DNA of 64,000 bases from Streptomyces sp. NBC_00083 (GCF_026343295.1 NZ_JAPELY010000002.1:1302001-1366000); one strand, 5' to 3'. Counted from the first letter of the stretch, positions 9,020-17,863 are shown. Notes: a model not told the origin generated them from the letters alone. A program made the numbers and translations.

Positions 9020-10177
9020 ATGACTGCGATTTCACTGGGAATGCCGGACGTGCCGACCAGGCTCGCCGTGCGTCGCAAGAGCCGTCAGATCCAGGTCGGC
9101 TCGGTGGCGGTCGGCGGGGACGCGCCGGTCTCGGTCCAGTCGATGACCACCACGCGTACGTCCGACATCGGTGCGACGCTGCAGCAGATCGCCGAGCTGA
9201 CGGCGTCCGGTTGCCAGATCGTGCGCGTGGCCTGCCCCACGCAGGACGACGCGGACGCGCTGGCCACGATCGCCCGGAAGTCGCAGATCCCGGTGATCGC
9301 CGACATCCACTTCCAGCCGAAGTACGTCTTCGCGGCGATCGACGCCGGGTGCGCCGCGGTGCGCGTGAACCCCGGCAACATCAAGCAGTTCGACGACAAG
9401 GTCCGCGAGATCGCCCTCGCGGCGAAGGACGCGGGCACCCCGATCCGCATCGGCGTCAACGCCGGTTCGCTCGACGCGCGCCTGCTGAAGAAGTACGGCA
9501 AGGCGACGCCCGAGGCGCTGGTCCAGTCGGCGCTGTGGGAGGCGTCCCTCTTCGAGGAGCACGGCTTCCGCGACATCAAGATCTCGGTCAAGCACAACGA
9601 CCCGGTCGTCATGGTCAACGCCTACCGGCAGCTCGCCGCGCAGTGCGACTACCCGCTCCACCTCGGTGTGACCGAGGCGGGCCCGGCGTTCCAGGGCACG
9701 ATCAAGTCGGCCGTGGCGTTCGGCGCGCTGCTCGCCGAGGGCATCGGTGACACCATCCGCGTCTCGCTCTCCGCCCCGCCGGCGGAGGAGATCAAGGTCG
9801 GCATCCAGATCCTGGAGTCGCTCAACCTGCGCCAGCGCCGCCTGGAGATCGTCTCCTGCCCGTCCTGCGGGCGCGCCCAGGTCGACGTGTACAAGCTGGC
9901 TGAGGAGGTCACGGCGGGCCTTGAGGGCATGGAGGTCCCGCTGCGGGTCGCCGTCATGGGCTGCGTCGTGAACGGCCCCGGCGAGGCCCGCGAGGCGGAC
10001 CTCGGCGTCGCCTCGGGCAACGGCAAGGGTCAGATCTTCGTCAAGGGCGAGGTCATCAAGACGGTGCCGGAGTCGAAGATCGTGGAGACGCTGATCGATG
10101 AGGCGATGAAGATCGCGGAGCAGATGGAGAAGGACGGCATCGCCTCCGGCGAGCCCCAGGTCTCCGTAGCGGGCTGA
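9020..10177 (+). CDS. ispG: 4-hydroxy-3-methylbut-2-en-1-yl diphosphate synthase
   Basis: IspG (GcpE) reduces MEcPP to HMBPP, the penultimate MEP-pathway step, using a [4Fe-4S] cluster. The 385-residue product has the N-terminal TIM-barrel (VQSMTTTRTSDIGATLQQI; ADIHFQPKYVFAAI; RVNPGNI) and the C-terminal iron-sulfur domain with its cluster cysteines in CPSCGRAQ (about residues 280-287) and MGCVVNGPGE (about 314-323). Length matches the bacterial two-domain form. With dxr 2.7 kb upstream on the same strand it forms an isoprenoid locus around a membrane protease. Confidence 0.96.
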   Translation: MTAISLGMPDVPTRLAVRRKSRQIQVGSVAVGGDAPVSVQSMTTTRTSDIGATLQQIAELTASGCQIVRVACPTQDDADALATIARKSQIPVIADIHFQPKYVFAAIDAGCAAVRVNPGNIKQFDDKVREIALAAKDAGTPIRIGVNAGSLDARLLKKYGKATPEALVQSALWEASLFEEHGFRDIKISVKHNDPVVMVNAYRQLAAQCDYPLHLGVTEAGPAFQGTIKSAVAFGALLAEGIGDTIRVSLSAPPAEEIKVGIQILESLNLRQRRLEIVSCPSCGRAQVDVYKLAEEVTAGLEGMEVPLRVAVMGCVVNGPGEAREADLGVASGNGKGQIFVKGEVIKTVPESKIVETLIDEAMKIAEQMEKDGIASGEPQVSVAG

Positions 10178-10606
10178 CCCCGGTCCCCCGGGGCGGGGCC
10201 CCCTCCCCGGGGCCGCCCGCCCATGCGGGCCACCTCCGCCCGCCCGGCTGCGCGGCCCCGGCCCATGCGGGCCGCCTCAGCCTGTCCGGCGTTTGGGGAC
10301 GAGCGCCTTTCGGGCGCGATTGGGGTCTGGGGCGGAGCCCCAGGACACCCCGCCTTCGGCTGCGGACCGTGCTCGCGTCTCGCGCAGTTCCCCGCGCCCC
10401 TAGCGGGGTCGGCCTGGGCGGCATGCTCATCTCAGGCGACCCCGGTTTCGTCTGCGGATCGTGGTCGCTTCTCGCGCAGTTCCCCGCGCCCCCGTAGGGC
10501 ACTCGCTCCATGGGGCCCGGGGTCGAGGGGGCGGAGCCCCGGGGCGTGGGGGTTGTGTCGGCGGGTACAGTGCGGAGATCAGCAGACCGTACCGTGAGGC
10601 CCCCTC
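10178..10606. repeat. Gene-free region with inverted copies of the intergenic repeat family
   Basis: Reverse-orientation copies of the 1.95-2.5 kb repeat modules: the 18-mer CGCGCAGTTCCCCGCGCC at 10381-10398 and 10473-10490, the palindrome GGGGCGGAGCCCC at 10329-10341 and 10528-10540, and a GTCCGGCGTTTGGGGACGAG segment near 10290. No credible gene is seen. The ispG terminator and the promoter of the downstream acetyltransferase gene must also lie here but are not clear. Confidence 0.8.
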
Positions 10607-11452
10607 GTGTTGACGCAGACCACCACCCGGGTCCTCGAACCCGGCGACCTCGGCGCGGCGCTCGCCATCCTGGAGAGCGACCCGGTCGCCAACGCCTTCG
10701 TGACGTCCCGCGTGCAGATCGCCGGCCTCGACCCCTGGCGGCTCGGCGGCGAGATGTGGGGCTGGTACGCCGACGGCAGGCTCCGCTCGCTGTGCTACTC
10801 CGGAGCCAACCTCGTACCGATCTGCGCCACCCCCGAGGCGGTACGTTCCTTCGCCGACCGCGCCCGCCGCACCGGCCGCCGCTGCTCCTCGATCGTCGGC
10901 CCCGCCGAGCCCACCGCCGAGCTGTGGCGGCTGCTCGAACCGCACTGGGGCCCCGCCCGCGACGTACGCCCGAACCAGCCGCTCATGGTCGCCGAGCGGA
11001 TGCCCGACTCCATCGCGCCCGACCCCTACGTCCGCCGCATCCGCAAGGACGAGATGGACGTGATCATGCCGGCCTGTGTCGCCATGTTCACCGAGGAGGT
11101 CGGCGTCTCCCCGCTCGCCGGCGACGGCGGCCTGCTCTACCAGGCCCGCGTCGCCGAACTCGTCGGCTCGGGGCGCTCGTTCGCCCGTATCGAGGACGGC
11201 AAGGTCGTCTTCAAGGCCGAGATCGGCGCCGCCACCAACCAGGCCTGCCAGATCCAGGGCGTGTGGGTCGCCCCCGAACACCGCGGCAAGGGCTTCTCCG
11301 CCACCGGCATGGCGGCCGTCCTGCGGTACGCCCTCGCGGACGTCGCCCCGGTCGTCAGCCTCTACGTGAACGACTTCAACGCCCCCGCCCGCGCCTGCTA
11401 CCGACGGGTCGGTTTCCGTGAGACCGGGGCGTTCATGAGCGTGCTGTTCTGA
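10607..11452 (+). CDS. GNAT-family N-acetyltransferase (DUF4081-type)
   Basis: A 281-residue protein with an N-terminal DUF4081-like region (about residues 1-130) and a C-terminal GNAT fold. The acetyl-CoA pyrophosphate-binding stretch is VWVAPEHRGKGFSATGMAAVL (about 224-244) and the final strand/helix contains LYVNDFNAPARACYRRVGF. The start is GTG. These two-part acetyltransferases are common and conserved in actinomycetes; the acceptor is unknown. It precedes a second GNAT gene and proS on the same strand with short gaps, so the three may be cotranscribed. Confidence 0.85.
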   Translation: MLTQTTTRVLEPGDLGAALAILESDPVANAFVTSRVQIAGLDPWRLGGEMWGWYADGRLRSLCYSGANLVPICATPEAVRSFADRARRTGRRCSSIVGPAEPTAELWRLLEPHWGPARDVRPNQPLMVAERMPDSIAPDPYVRRIRKDEMDVIMPACVAMFTEEVGVSPLAGDGGLLYQARVAELVGSGRSFARIEDGKVVFKAEIGAATNQACQIQGVWVAPEHRGKGFSATGMAAVLRYALADVAPVVSLYVNDFNAPARACYRRVGFRETGAFMSVLF

Positions 11453-11481
11453 GCCCGCTGTTCTGAGGTTAGGGTGCGCCC

Positions 11482-12039
11482 ATGGCTCCTGACTCTGACG
11501 TGACCGTCGGCCCCCTCGACCTCGCGGCCCGCGTGGACGAGGCGCTCGCCGTGCAGGCCGTCGCCTTCGGCCTGGGCGCCGACGAGGTCGCGGTACGCCG
11601 CCACATCGTGTTGCGGCACCTCACCTACCCGGGAGCCAGGGCGTTCGGTGCGACCACGTCCGACGGGCGCCTGGTGGGCTTCGTGTACGGGATGCCCAAC
11701 GACCGCACCCACTGGTGGTCCACCGTCGTCGAGCCCTACCTGCGCAACAACGCCGCCGACGGCTGGCTCGACGACGCGTTCGTCATCACCGAGCTGCACG
11801 TCCACCCCGGCTTCCAGGGCCGGGGCCTGGGCCGGGGGCTCATCACCACCATCACCGGCACCGCCACCGAGCCCCGCTCGATCCTCTCCGCGATCGACAC
11901 GGAGAGCCCCGCCCGCGCGCTGTACCGCGCCCTCGGCTACGTCGACCTCGCCTGCCGGGTCCAGTTCCCGAGCGCGGCACGGCCGTACGCCGTGATGGGC
12001 GCGCCCCTTCCGCTGCTGCGCAGGGAGCCCACGAGGTAA
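11482..12039 (+). CDS. GNAT-family N-acetyltransferase
   Basis: A 185-residue single-domain GNAT acetyltransferase. The acetyl-CoA-binding motif is visible as LHVHPGFQGRGLGRGLITT (about residues 106-124), followed by SPARALYRALGYVDLACRVQFP, which forms the usual C-terminal strand. It starts 29 bases after the preceding GNAT gene and ends 73 bases before proS. The acetylated substrate cannot be inferred. Confidence 0.87.
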   Translation: MAPDSDVTVGPLDLAARVDEALAVQAVAFGLGADEVAVRRHIVLRHLTYPGARAFGATTSDGRLVGFVYGMPNDRTHWWSTVVEPYLRNNAADGWLDDAFVITELHVHPGFQGRGLGRGLITTITGTATEPRSILSAIDTESPARALYRALGYVDLACRVQFPSAARPYAVMGAPLPLLRREPTR

Positions 12040-12112
12040 ACGGATTTCCGCGCACTCGGGCCGCCCGGCTAACCTCCAGGCATCACCCCGTGCACGTACA
12101 GGAGAGAAATCC

Positions 12113-13813
12113 ATGGCAGCCGCCCAGGTTCAGCGCATGTCCCGTCTGATGGCCAAGACATTGCGCGACGACCCGGCGGACGCCGAGACGCTCAGCCACA
12201 AGCTCCTCGTCCGCGCCGGGTACGTGCGCCGCAACGCGGCCGGCATCTGGACGTGGCTGCCCCTCGGCAAGAAGGTGCTCGACAACATCTCCACCGTCGT
12301 ACGCGAGGAGATGGACGCCATCGGCGCCCAGGAGGTCCTGCTGCCGGCGCTGCTGCCCAAGGACGCGTACGAGGCGAGCGGGCGCTGGGAGGAGTACGGC
12401 GACCTGCTGTTCCGCCTCAAGGACCGCAAGGGCGGCGAGTACCTGCTCGGCCCGACCCACGAAGAGGTCTTCACCCAGACGGTCAAGGACCAGTGCACGT
12501 CCTACAAGGACCTGCCGGTGATGCTCTACCAGATCCAGACCAAGTACCGCGACGAGGCCCGCCCCCGCTCCGGGGTGCTGCGCGGCCGCGAGTTCCAGAT
12601 GAAGGACTCGTACTCCTTCGACACCACCGACGAGGGTCTCGCCGAGTCGTACGCCCTGCACCGCGCCGCCTACCAGAAGATCTTCGCGCGGCTCGGGCTC
12701 GACTACCGCATCGTCTCCGCGGTCTCGGGCGCGATGGGCGGCTCGGCCTCCGAGGAGTTCCTGGCCCCGGCCGCCGCGGGCGAGGACACCTTCGTGGACT
12801 GCCCGGCGTGCGACTACGCGGCGAACACCGAGGCCGTGACCTTCGTGGCCGCGCCCGTCGACGGCTCCGCGCACGGCCCCGTCGAGGAGCTGGCCACCCC
12901 CGACACCCCCACCATCGAGTCCCTCGCCGCGCACCTCGGCGTCCCGGCCTCCGCCACCCTGAAGAACCTCCTGGTCAAGGTCGACGGCGAGATCGTCGCC
13001 GTGGGCGTGCCCGGCGACCGCGAGGTGGACCTCGGCAAGCTCGGCGAGCACCTCGCGCCGGCCGTCGTGGAGCTCGTGACGGCCGAGGACTTCGAGGACC
13101 GCCCCGACCTCGTACGCGGCTACGTCGGCCCGCAGGGCCTGGAGAAGGTCCGCTACATCGCCGACCCGCGCGTCGCGCCCGGCACGGCGTGGATCACCGG
13201 GGCGAACAAGGCGGACACGCACGTGCGCAACGTGGTGTGCGGCCGCGACTTCGAGGTCGACGACCACCTCGACGTCGTCGTGGTCGAGGAGGGCGACCCC
13301 TGCCCGTCCTGCGGCGCCGGGCTCACCCTCGACCGCGCGATCGAGATCGGCCACATCTTCCAGCTGGGCCGCAAGTACGCCGACACCTTCCAGCTCGACG
13401 TCCTCGGCAAGGAGGGCAAGCCGGTGCGGGTCACGATGGGCTCGTACGGCATCGGCGTCTCCCGCGCGGTGGCGGCGCTCGCCGAGCAGACGGCGGACGA
13501 CAAGGGGCTGTGCTGGCCCGCCGAGATCGCCCCGGCCGACGTGCACGTCGTCGCGGCGGGCAAGGCGGCGCAGATCGAGGCGGCGCTCGACGCGGCGGAG
13601 CAGCTGCGCGCGGCGGGGCTGCGGGTGCTGGTCGACGACCGGGCCGGTGTCTCGCCCGGCGTGAAGTTCACCGACGCCGAGCTGATCGGCGTGCCGCAGA
13701 TCCTGGTCGCCGGGCGCCGCGTCGCGGAGGGTGTCTTCGAGCTGAAGGACCGCCGCACGGGGGAGCGCGAGGAGCTGCCGCTGGCCGAGGCGATCGCCCG
13801 CCTCACCGCCTGA
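12113..13813 (+). CDS. proS: Prolyl-tRNA synthetase
   Basis: A class II aminoacyl-tRNA synthetase charging tRNA-Pro. At 566 residues it is the bacterial type with an editing (INS) domain between motifs 2 and 3. Catalytic-core landmarks are GPTHEEVF (about residues 116-123), the motif-2 region SGVLRGREFQMKDSYSFD (about 153-170) and the motif-3 region MGSYGIGVSRAVAAL (about 442-456). The insertion (about 220-390) should hydrolyse mis-charged Ala-tRNA-Pro. An AGGAGAG Shine-Dalgarno precedes the ATG. Intergenic repeat modules follow its stop. Confidence 0.96.
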   Translation: MAAAQVQRMSRLMAKTLRDDPADAETLSHKLLVRAGYVRRNAAGIWTWLPLGKKVLDNISTVVREEMDAIGAQEVLLPALLPKDAYEASGRWEEYGDLLFRLKDRKGGEYLLGPTHEEVFTQTVKDQCTSYKDLPVMLYQIQTKYRDEARPRSGVLRGREFQMKDSYSFDTTDEGLAESYALHRAAYQKIFARLGLDYRIVSAVSGAMGGSASEEFLAPAAAGEDTFVDCPACDYAANTEAVTFVAAPVDGSAHGPVEELATPDTPTIESLAAHLGVPASATLKNLLVKVDGEIVAVGVPGDREVDLGKLGEHLAPAVVELVTAEDFEDRPDLVRGYVGPQGLEKVRYIADPRVAPGTAWITGANKADTHVRNVVCGRDFEVDDHLDVVVVEEGDPCPSCGAGLTLDRAIEIGHIFQLGRKYADTFQLDVLGKEGKPVRVTMGSYGIGVSRAVAALAEQTADDKGLCWPAEIAPADVHVVAAGKAAQIEAALDAAEQLRAAGLRVLVDDRAGVSPGVKFTDAELIGVPQILVAGRRVAEGVFELKDRRTGEREELPLAEAIARLTA

Positions 13814-14094
13814 CGGCGCCGTCACCGCGCCCCGGGCCGCCCGCCCTTGGCAGGGCGGCCCCGCTTTCGAGTGCGGATCGTGCTCGCTTCTCGCGCAGTT
13901 CCCCGCGCCCCTGAGGTACTCGATGCCGGGCAGCATCGGCGACCTCAGCCCGTCCGGCGTTTGAGGACGAGGGCCCTTCATGGCGCGGATGGGGTCTGGG
14001 GCGGAGCCCCCGGCAACCCTGCTTTTGTCTGCGGGTCGTGCGGGGCTGGTCGCGCAGTTCCCCGCGCCCCTCAGCTACTCGGCGGTGACCGGCG
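13814..14094. repeat. Intergenic repeat modules between convergent genes
   Basis: A third site of the repeat family, inverted relative to that at 2 kb: the 18-mer CGCGCAGTTCCCCGCGCC at 13892-13909 and 14051-14068, the palindrome GGGGCGGAGCCCC at 13998-14010, and a GTCCGGCGTTTGAGGACGAG segment near 13952. It separates proS from the convergent APH-like gene and may serve as a bidirectional terminator. Confidence 0.8.
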
Positions 14095-15000
14095 TCAGAG
14101 CCACGTGGCGAATTCCAGGAGGAGTTCCGCGTCCTGGTCGCGCCCGGCCACCCGCGCCCGCAAGCCCGACTCCACCGCGCGGAACAACGTCCACCCGTGC
14201 AGCCGCGCCGGGTCCACGTCCAGCGAGTCCGCCAGTTTGTTGACCCGGCGGCGCGCCGCGGACGCCCCGCTCGGCGCCGCGATCAGGTCCTCCACCCGGT
14301 CCCGTACCAGCCGCGCCAGATCGTAGGCCCGCTCACCCACCAGCGGCTCCGGCCCCACCGTCAGCCACGGCGCCCGCTCGCCCGAAAGCACCTTGCTCTG
14401 GCGGAAGTTGCCGTGCAGCAGCAGCGACTCGCCCGCCGACACGACCAGTTCGTCCCGCGCGGACAGTGCCGCCCCGACCAGCGCGGCCAGTTCGGGGTCC
14501 TGCGGCGCCCGCATCGGCACGCTCTGGCGCTCGGTGCGCTCGGCCACCGTCTCGAAGGCGTGACCGCCGGGAGGCTCGACCCACAGCCGGCGTACCGTAC
14601 CGGCCGCCTCCAGGAGCGCCTTCGCCTCGGGCAGCGAGCGCAGCGACACCTCCGGGTGCAGCCGCTCCACGAGCAGCGCGCCGTCGTCGCCCTCGCCGCC
14701 GTCCTCCAGCAGCTGCGCCGCGCCCCAGCCGTTCCAGTGCGCGAGGGCCGCCCGCTCCAGGTCGGGACGGGCGAAGGCGGGGGCGACCTTGAGGGCGGCG
14801 GGGGCACCGTCCGGCCGGCGTACGAGGGCGACCAGGCTGGAGCGCCCGCCGGGAGCCTGCACCCGGTCGACGGCGAGCCCGCGCCGCGCGGCCGCGTCCG
14901 CCGCCAGCTGCGGCAGCCTGCCGAGCCAGGGCCCGGCCAGCTCGTCGCCGTACGTCTCGCCGAGCGCGCGCACCAGCCGCTCAGGCGGTTCGAAACCCAT
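14095..15000 (-). CDS. Aminoglycoside phosphotransferase-like protein lacking catalytic residues
   Basis: A 301-residue protein of the APH(6)/StrB-like (aminoglycoside/hydroxyurea) kinase family. The N-lobe (RSSLVALVRRPDGAPAALKVAP) keeps the probable ATP-binding lysine. The catalytic loop, normally HGDxxxxN, reads HGNFRQSK (about residues 196-203), and the metal-binding segment normally IDPxPLVGDxAYD reads VGPEPLVGERAYD. Three key polar residues are therefore replaced while the fold around them is well kept, which suggests a non-catalytic regulatory or binding protein. An AAGGGG Shine-Dalgarno precedes the ATG. It is the last gene of a three-gene minus-strand operon. An antibiotic resistance role is unlikely. 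Confidence 0.75.
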   Translation of the reverse strand: MGFEPPERLVRALGETYGDELAGPWLGRLPQLAADAAARRGLAVDRVQAPGGRSSLVALVRRPDGAPAALKVAPAFARPDLERAALAHWNGWGAAQLLEDGGEGDDGALLVERLHPEVSLRSLPEAKALLEAAGTVRRLWVEPPGGHAFETVAERTERQSVPMRAPQDPELAALVGAALSARDELVVSAGESLLLHGNFRQSKVLSGERAPWLTVGPEPLVGERAYDLARLVRDRVEDLIAAPSGASAARRRVNKLADSLDVDPARLHGWTLFRAVESGLRARVAGRDQDAELLLEFATWL

Positions 15001-15017
15001 ACGTGTATTGCCCCTTG

Positions 15018-15057
15018 CTCAGGTACTGGCCGGTGGAACTCAGGTACTGGCCGGCGG
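15018..15057. repeat. Tandem 21-bp duplication across a stop codon
   Basis: A 19-base sequence (CTCAGGTACTGGCCGG plus TGG or CGG) occurs at 15018-15036 and again at 15039-15057, period 21. The stop codon of the ferritin-like gene lies in the right copy, and the left copy repeats it in the spacer before the APH-like gene. Confidence 0.8.
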
Positions 15058-15486
15058 GACCGGCGCACTCGGGCGCTCCGCGAGCCCAGGAAAGGCTACG
15101 CTCCCGCCCCGCCAGCGCACGGCCCGCACCGCGGCCTCCCGCAGCGCGGCCGCCGCGTCCCGGCGCAGCGCCCCCTCGGCGGAGCGCACGAGGTCGGCGT
15201 AGACGCCGCCGACCCGGTCCTCCAGGTCTGCGGCGAGCCGCAGCGCGGACGCCGCGTCGGGCACGGCGAACGGCAGGGCGTACGCGGCGGCCGAGGCCAC
15301 CGGTGATCCGCCGAGGTCACGCACCGTACGGGCCAGCGCGTCGCGGCGGGAGCGGTGCGCGGTGGCGGCCTCGTGTGCCTCGGTGGCGCGGGCGCCGGAG
15401 AGCCGCCCGCCGAGCGCACCGTACCCGTACACCGCCGCGTGTTCGGCGGCCAGCGCGGCCTGCGCCGCGTCCAGGGGCTCGGCCAT
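15040..15486 (-). CDS. Ferritin-like DUF4439-type protein
   Basis: A 148-residue all-helical, alanine-rich protein beginning MAEPLDAAQAALAAEHAAVYGYG. The EH pair in the first helix and later acidic/histidine positions (EAHEAATAHRSRRD) resemble the DUF4439 ferritin-like bundle found beside an actinobacterial lipoprotein gene. Metal binding is possible but not shown. Its ATG overlaps the upstream lipoprotein stop by one base (TGATG), so the two are translationally coupled. The stop codon lies in a small tandem duplication that leads into the APH-like gene. Confidence 0.75.
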   Translation of the reverse strand: MAEPLDAAQAALAAEHAAVYGYGALGGRLSGARATEAHEAATAHRSRRDALARTVRDLGGSPVASAAAYALPFAVPDAASALRLAADLEDRVGGVYADLVRSAEGALRRDAAAALREAAVRAVRWRGGSVAFPGLAERPSAPVPPAST

Positions 15487-16025
15487 CAGGCACCCCCGGT
15501 GAGGAGATAGGCGTGGGCGGCGCCGGACGCCGACACCGAGGCGAGCAGCCGCGCGAGCTCCGGCGGCGCGGTGGCCAGTGCCGTCAACTGGGCGTCGGAG
15601 GTGCGGCGTTCGGCGTCCGCGAGCTCCTTGACCGCCTCGTCGGCGTCGGAGGGCACCGTCGACACCGCGGCCGGTGCGGCCGAGGCGGCCGGGGCGGCCG
15701 GGGAGGGGGGCGCCGTGGTGGGGGAGGCGGCGGGGGCCGGCGCCGCCGCGAGCGCCGTGACGTGCTGGGCGGCCTGGTCGCGCAGCGGCGCGAGCCGGGG
15801 CCGCAGCGCCGGGTGCATCGCGAGGACCGCGTCGTACTGCGCGACGAGCGCCCGGCTCGCGGCCGAGGTCCTGGCGCGCAGCGCCGTCTCCGCGCGGAGC
15901 GCCGCCTCGCGGGCCCCCGTGCCGCCGCGGCCGGCCGGCTCCTGCGAGCAGCCGGTCAGGAGTCCTGCCGCCGTCGCGCCCGTCACGGCCAGCACACGCC
16001 GTCGTGTGGTCCCCGGATGCCCCAC
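15486..16025 (-). CDS. Putative secreted lipoprotein, actinobacterial type
   Basis: A 179-residue protein with a twin-arginine-like, lipidated N-terminus: TRRRVLAVTG leads into a hydrophobic stretch and a lipobox LLTGC (Cys about residue 25), predicting attachment to the outer face of the membrane. The mature part is helical, with an Ala/Pro/Ser-rich linker at about 96-125. No enzymatic motif is seen. It is coupled to the DUF4439-type gene, a pairing I associate with actinobacteria, and it is divergent from rimP with 195 bases between. Confidence 0.75.
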   Translation of the reverse strand: MGHPGTTRRRVLAVTGATAAGLLTGCSQEPAGRGGTGAREAALRAETALRARTSAASRALVAQYDAVLAMHPALRPRLAPLRDQAAQHVTALAAAPAPAASPTTAPPSPAAPAASAAPAAVSTVPSDADEAVKELADAERRTSDAQLTALATAPPELARLLASVSASGAAHAYLLTGGA

Positions 16026-16220
16026 GTGTCACTCCTCGCGTGCCGGTCCGCCGGTGACCGAGTGATCACCGCAGGCGAGCGTACCCGCGGGCCCGGGGCC
16101 GTGGACGGCAACACCCTTCCGGACCGGATACCCTTTGATCTGACGGCGGCGGTCCGAGGGCGGCCACCGTGCGCGACGACGACCCACCACAACAGCAGAC
16201 GCGGCCGAGGAGTCACCCGG

Positions 16221-16793
16221 ATGAGCACGACCCAGAGCGACAGGCTGCGCGGTCTCCTTGAACCGCTCGTCAGCGCGAAGGATCTGGACCTCGAAGAGAT
16301 CGAGGTGACCCGGGCCGGCCGCCGGCGCGTACTGCGGATCGTGGTCGACTCCGACGAGGGCGTGGAGCTCGACGCCTGTGCCGAAGTGAGCCGGGCCGTC
16401 TCCGAACTGCTCGACGAGAGCGACGCCATGGGCGAGGAGGAGTACGTCCTCGAAGTGACGTCTCCCGGCGCCGAGCGCCCCCTCAGCGAACTCCGCCACT
16501 ACCAGCGGGCCACCGGGCGCCTCGCGCGGCTCCAGCTGCACAGCGGCGACGAGCTGGTCGCGCGGATCCTCAAGGCCGACGACGACGGCATCGACGCCGA
16601 GATCCCGGGTGTGAAGGGGCGCAAGCCCACCGCCCGCCGGATCGGCTTCGCCGAGATCGACAAGGCGCGGGTCGAGATCGAGTTCAACCGCAAGGAAGCG
16701 AAGAACGAGATCACGGCAGACAGCGAGAACGACATCTCTGACGACAGTGACATCGACCGTCACAGCGACAACGACAACGAAGAGGAGGCGTAG
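16221..16793 (+). CDS. rimP: Ribosome maturation factor RimP
   Basis: RimP assists 30S subunit maturation. The 190-residue product has the N-terminal alpha/beta domain (LRGLLEPLVSAKDLDLEEIEVTRAGRRRVLRIVVDSDEGVELDACAEVSRAVSELLD) with the conserved YVLEVTSPGAERPL segment (about residues 75-88) and a C-terminal SH3-like domain (about 95-160). An extra hydrophilic tail rich in Asp, Glu, Asn and Ser (about 160-190) is longer than in E. coli. GAGGAG precedes the ATG. It heads the rimP-nusA-ylxR-infB transcription/translation cluster. Confidence 0.94.
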   Translation: MSTTQSDRLRGLLEPLVSAKDLDLEEIEVTRAGRRRVLRIVVDSDEGVELDACAEVSRAVSELLDESDAMGEEEYVLEVTSPGAERPLSELRHYQRATGRLARLQLHSGDELVARILKADDDGIDAEIPGVKGRKPTARRIGFAEIDKARVEIEFNRKEAKNEITADSENDISDDSDIDRHSDNDNEEEA

Positions 16794-16795
16794 CC

Positions 16796-17785
16796 GTGGA
16801 CATCGACATGAGTGCCCTGCGGGGTCTGGTCCGGGAGAAGGAGATCTCCTTCGACCTGCTGGTCGAGGCGATCGAGTCGGCGCTCCTCATCGCCTACCAC
16901 CGCACCGAGGGCAGCTTCCGGCGTGCGCGCGTGAAGCTCGACCGTGAGAACGGTCATGTCACGGTGTGGGCGAAGGAAGACCCGGCCGACCTCGAAGAGG
17001 GTCAGGAGGCCAAGGAGTTCGACGACACCCCCTCCGACTTCGGCCGGATCGCGGCGAGCACCGCCAAGCAGGTCATCCTGCAGCGGCTGCGCGACGCCGA
17101 GGACGACATCACCTTCGGCGAGTTCGCCGGCCGTGAGGGCGACGTCATCACCGGCGTCGTCCAGCAGGGCAAGGACCCCAAGAACGTCCTGGTCGACATC
17201 GGCAAGATGGAGGCCATGCTGCCGGTGCAGGAGCAGGTGCCGGGCGAGGAGTACACGCACGGGCTGCGCCTTCGCACGTACGTCGTCCGGGTGGCGAAGG
17301 GCGTGCGCGGCCCGTCCGTGACGCTGTCGCGCACCCACCCGAACCTCGTCAAGAAGCTCTTCGCCCTGGAGGTCCCGGAGATCGCCGACGGTTCGGTGGA
17401 GATCTCCGCGATCGCCCGCGAGGCCGGTCACCGCACGAAGATCGCGGTGCGTGCCACGCGCAGCGGCCTCAACGCCAAGGGCGCCTGCATCGGCCCGATG
17501 GGCGGCCGTGTCCGCAATGTGATGGCCGAACTTCACGGTGAGAAGATCGACATCGTGGACTGGTCGGACGACCCGGCCGAGATGGTGGCCCACGCGCTGT
17601 CCCCGGCCCGGGTCTCCAAGGTGGAGATCGTGGACCTCGGGGCCCGCTCCGCCCGGGTGACCGTGCCGGACTACCAGCTCTCGCTCGCGATCGGCAAGGA
17701 GGGCCAGAACGCCCGCCTCGCCGCGCGGCTGACCGGCTGGCGCATCGACATCCGCCCGGACACCGAGCAGCCGGACGAAGGCTGA
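16796..17785 (+). CDS. nusA: Transcription termination/antitermination factor NusA
   Basis: NusA binds RNA polymerase and nascent RNA to modulate pausing and termination. At 329 residues it is the short actinobacterial form: N-terminal polymerase-binding domain, S1 domain (about residues 110-185, with REGDVITGVVQQGKDPKNVLVDIGKMEAMLPVQEQVPGE), then two KH domains (KGACIGPMGGRVRNVMAEL and SLAIGKEGQNARLAARLTGWRI), lacking the E. coli acidic C-terminal repeats. GTG is chosen because GAGGAGG lies seven bases upstream. Two bases separate it from the rimP stop. Confidence 0.96.
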   Translation: MDIDMSALRGLVREKEISFDLLVEAIESALLIAYHRTEGSFRRARVKLDRENGHVTVWAKEDPADLEEGQEAKEFDDTPSDFGRIAASTAKQVILQRLRDAEDDITFGEFAGREGDVITGVVQQGKDPKNVLVDIGKMEAMLPVQEQVPGEEYTHGLRLRTYVVRVAKGVRGPSVTLSRTHPNLVKKLFALEVPEIADGSVEISAIAREAGHRTKIAVRATRSGLNAKGACIGPMGGRVRNVMAELHGEKIDIVDWSDDPAEMVAHALSPARVSKVEIVDLGARSARVTVPDYQLSLAIGKEGQNARLAARLTGWRIDIRPDTEQPDEG

Positions 17786-17837
17786 GCGGACCGCGTGGCG
17801 GGGCCGGTCGGCCCGGCCCGGCGGGAATAAGAAGTGG

Positions 17838-17863
17838 CCCTGCCCCGGTTCGACGGGGCAGGG
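17838..17863 (+). terminator. Hairpin between nusA and ylxR
   Basis: A perfect 10-bp stem CCCTGCCCCG/CGGGGCAGGG with loop GTTCGA, 53 bases after nusA and followed by TGAAGCTTTCT. It could be a partial terminator or an RNA processing site inside the nusA-infB operon. Confidence 0.65.

Noticed and set aside
10223..10597. Short open frames within the repeat region before the first acetyltransferase
   Set aside because: They consist of the dispersed repeat modules and recur with different frames at the other repeat sites, so they are not conserved as proteins.
14095..15000. Functional aminoglycoside resistance kinase
   Set aside because: The catalytic Asp, loop Asn and metal-binding Asp are all replaced.
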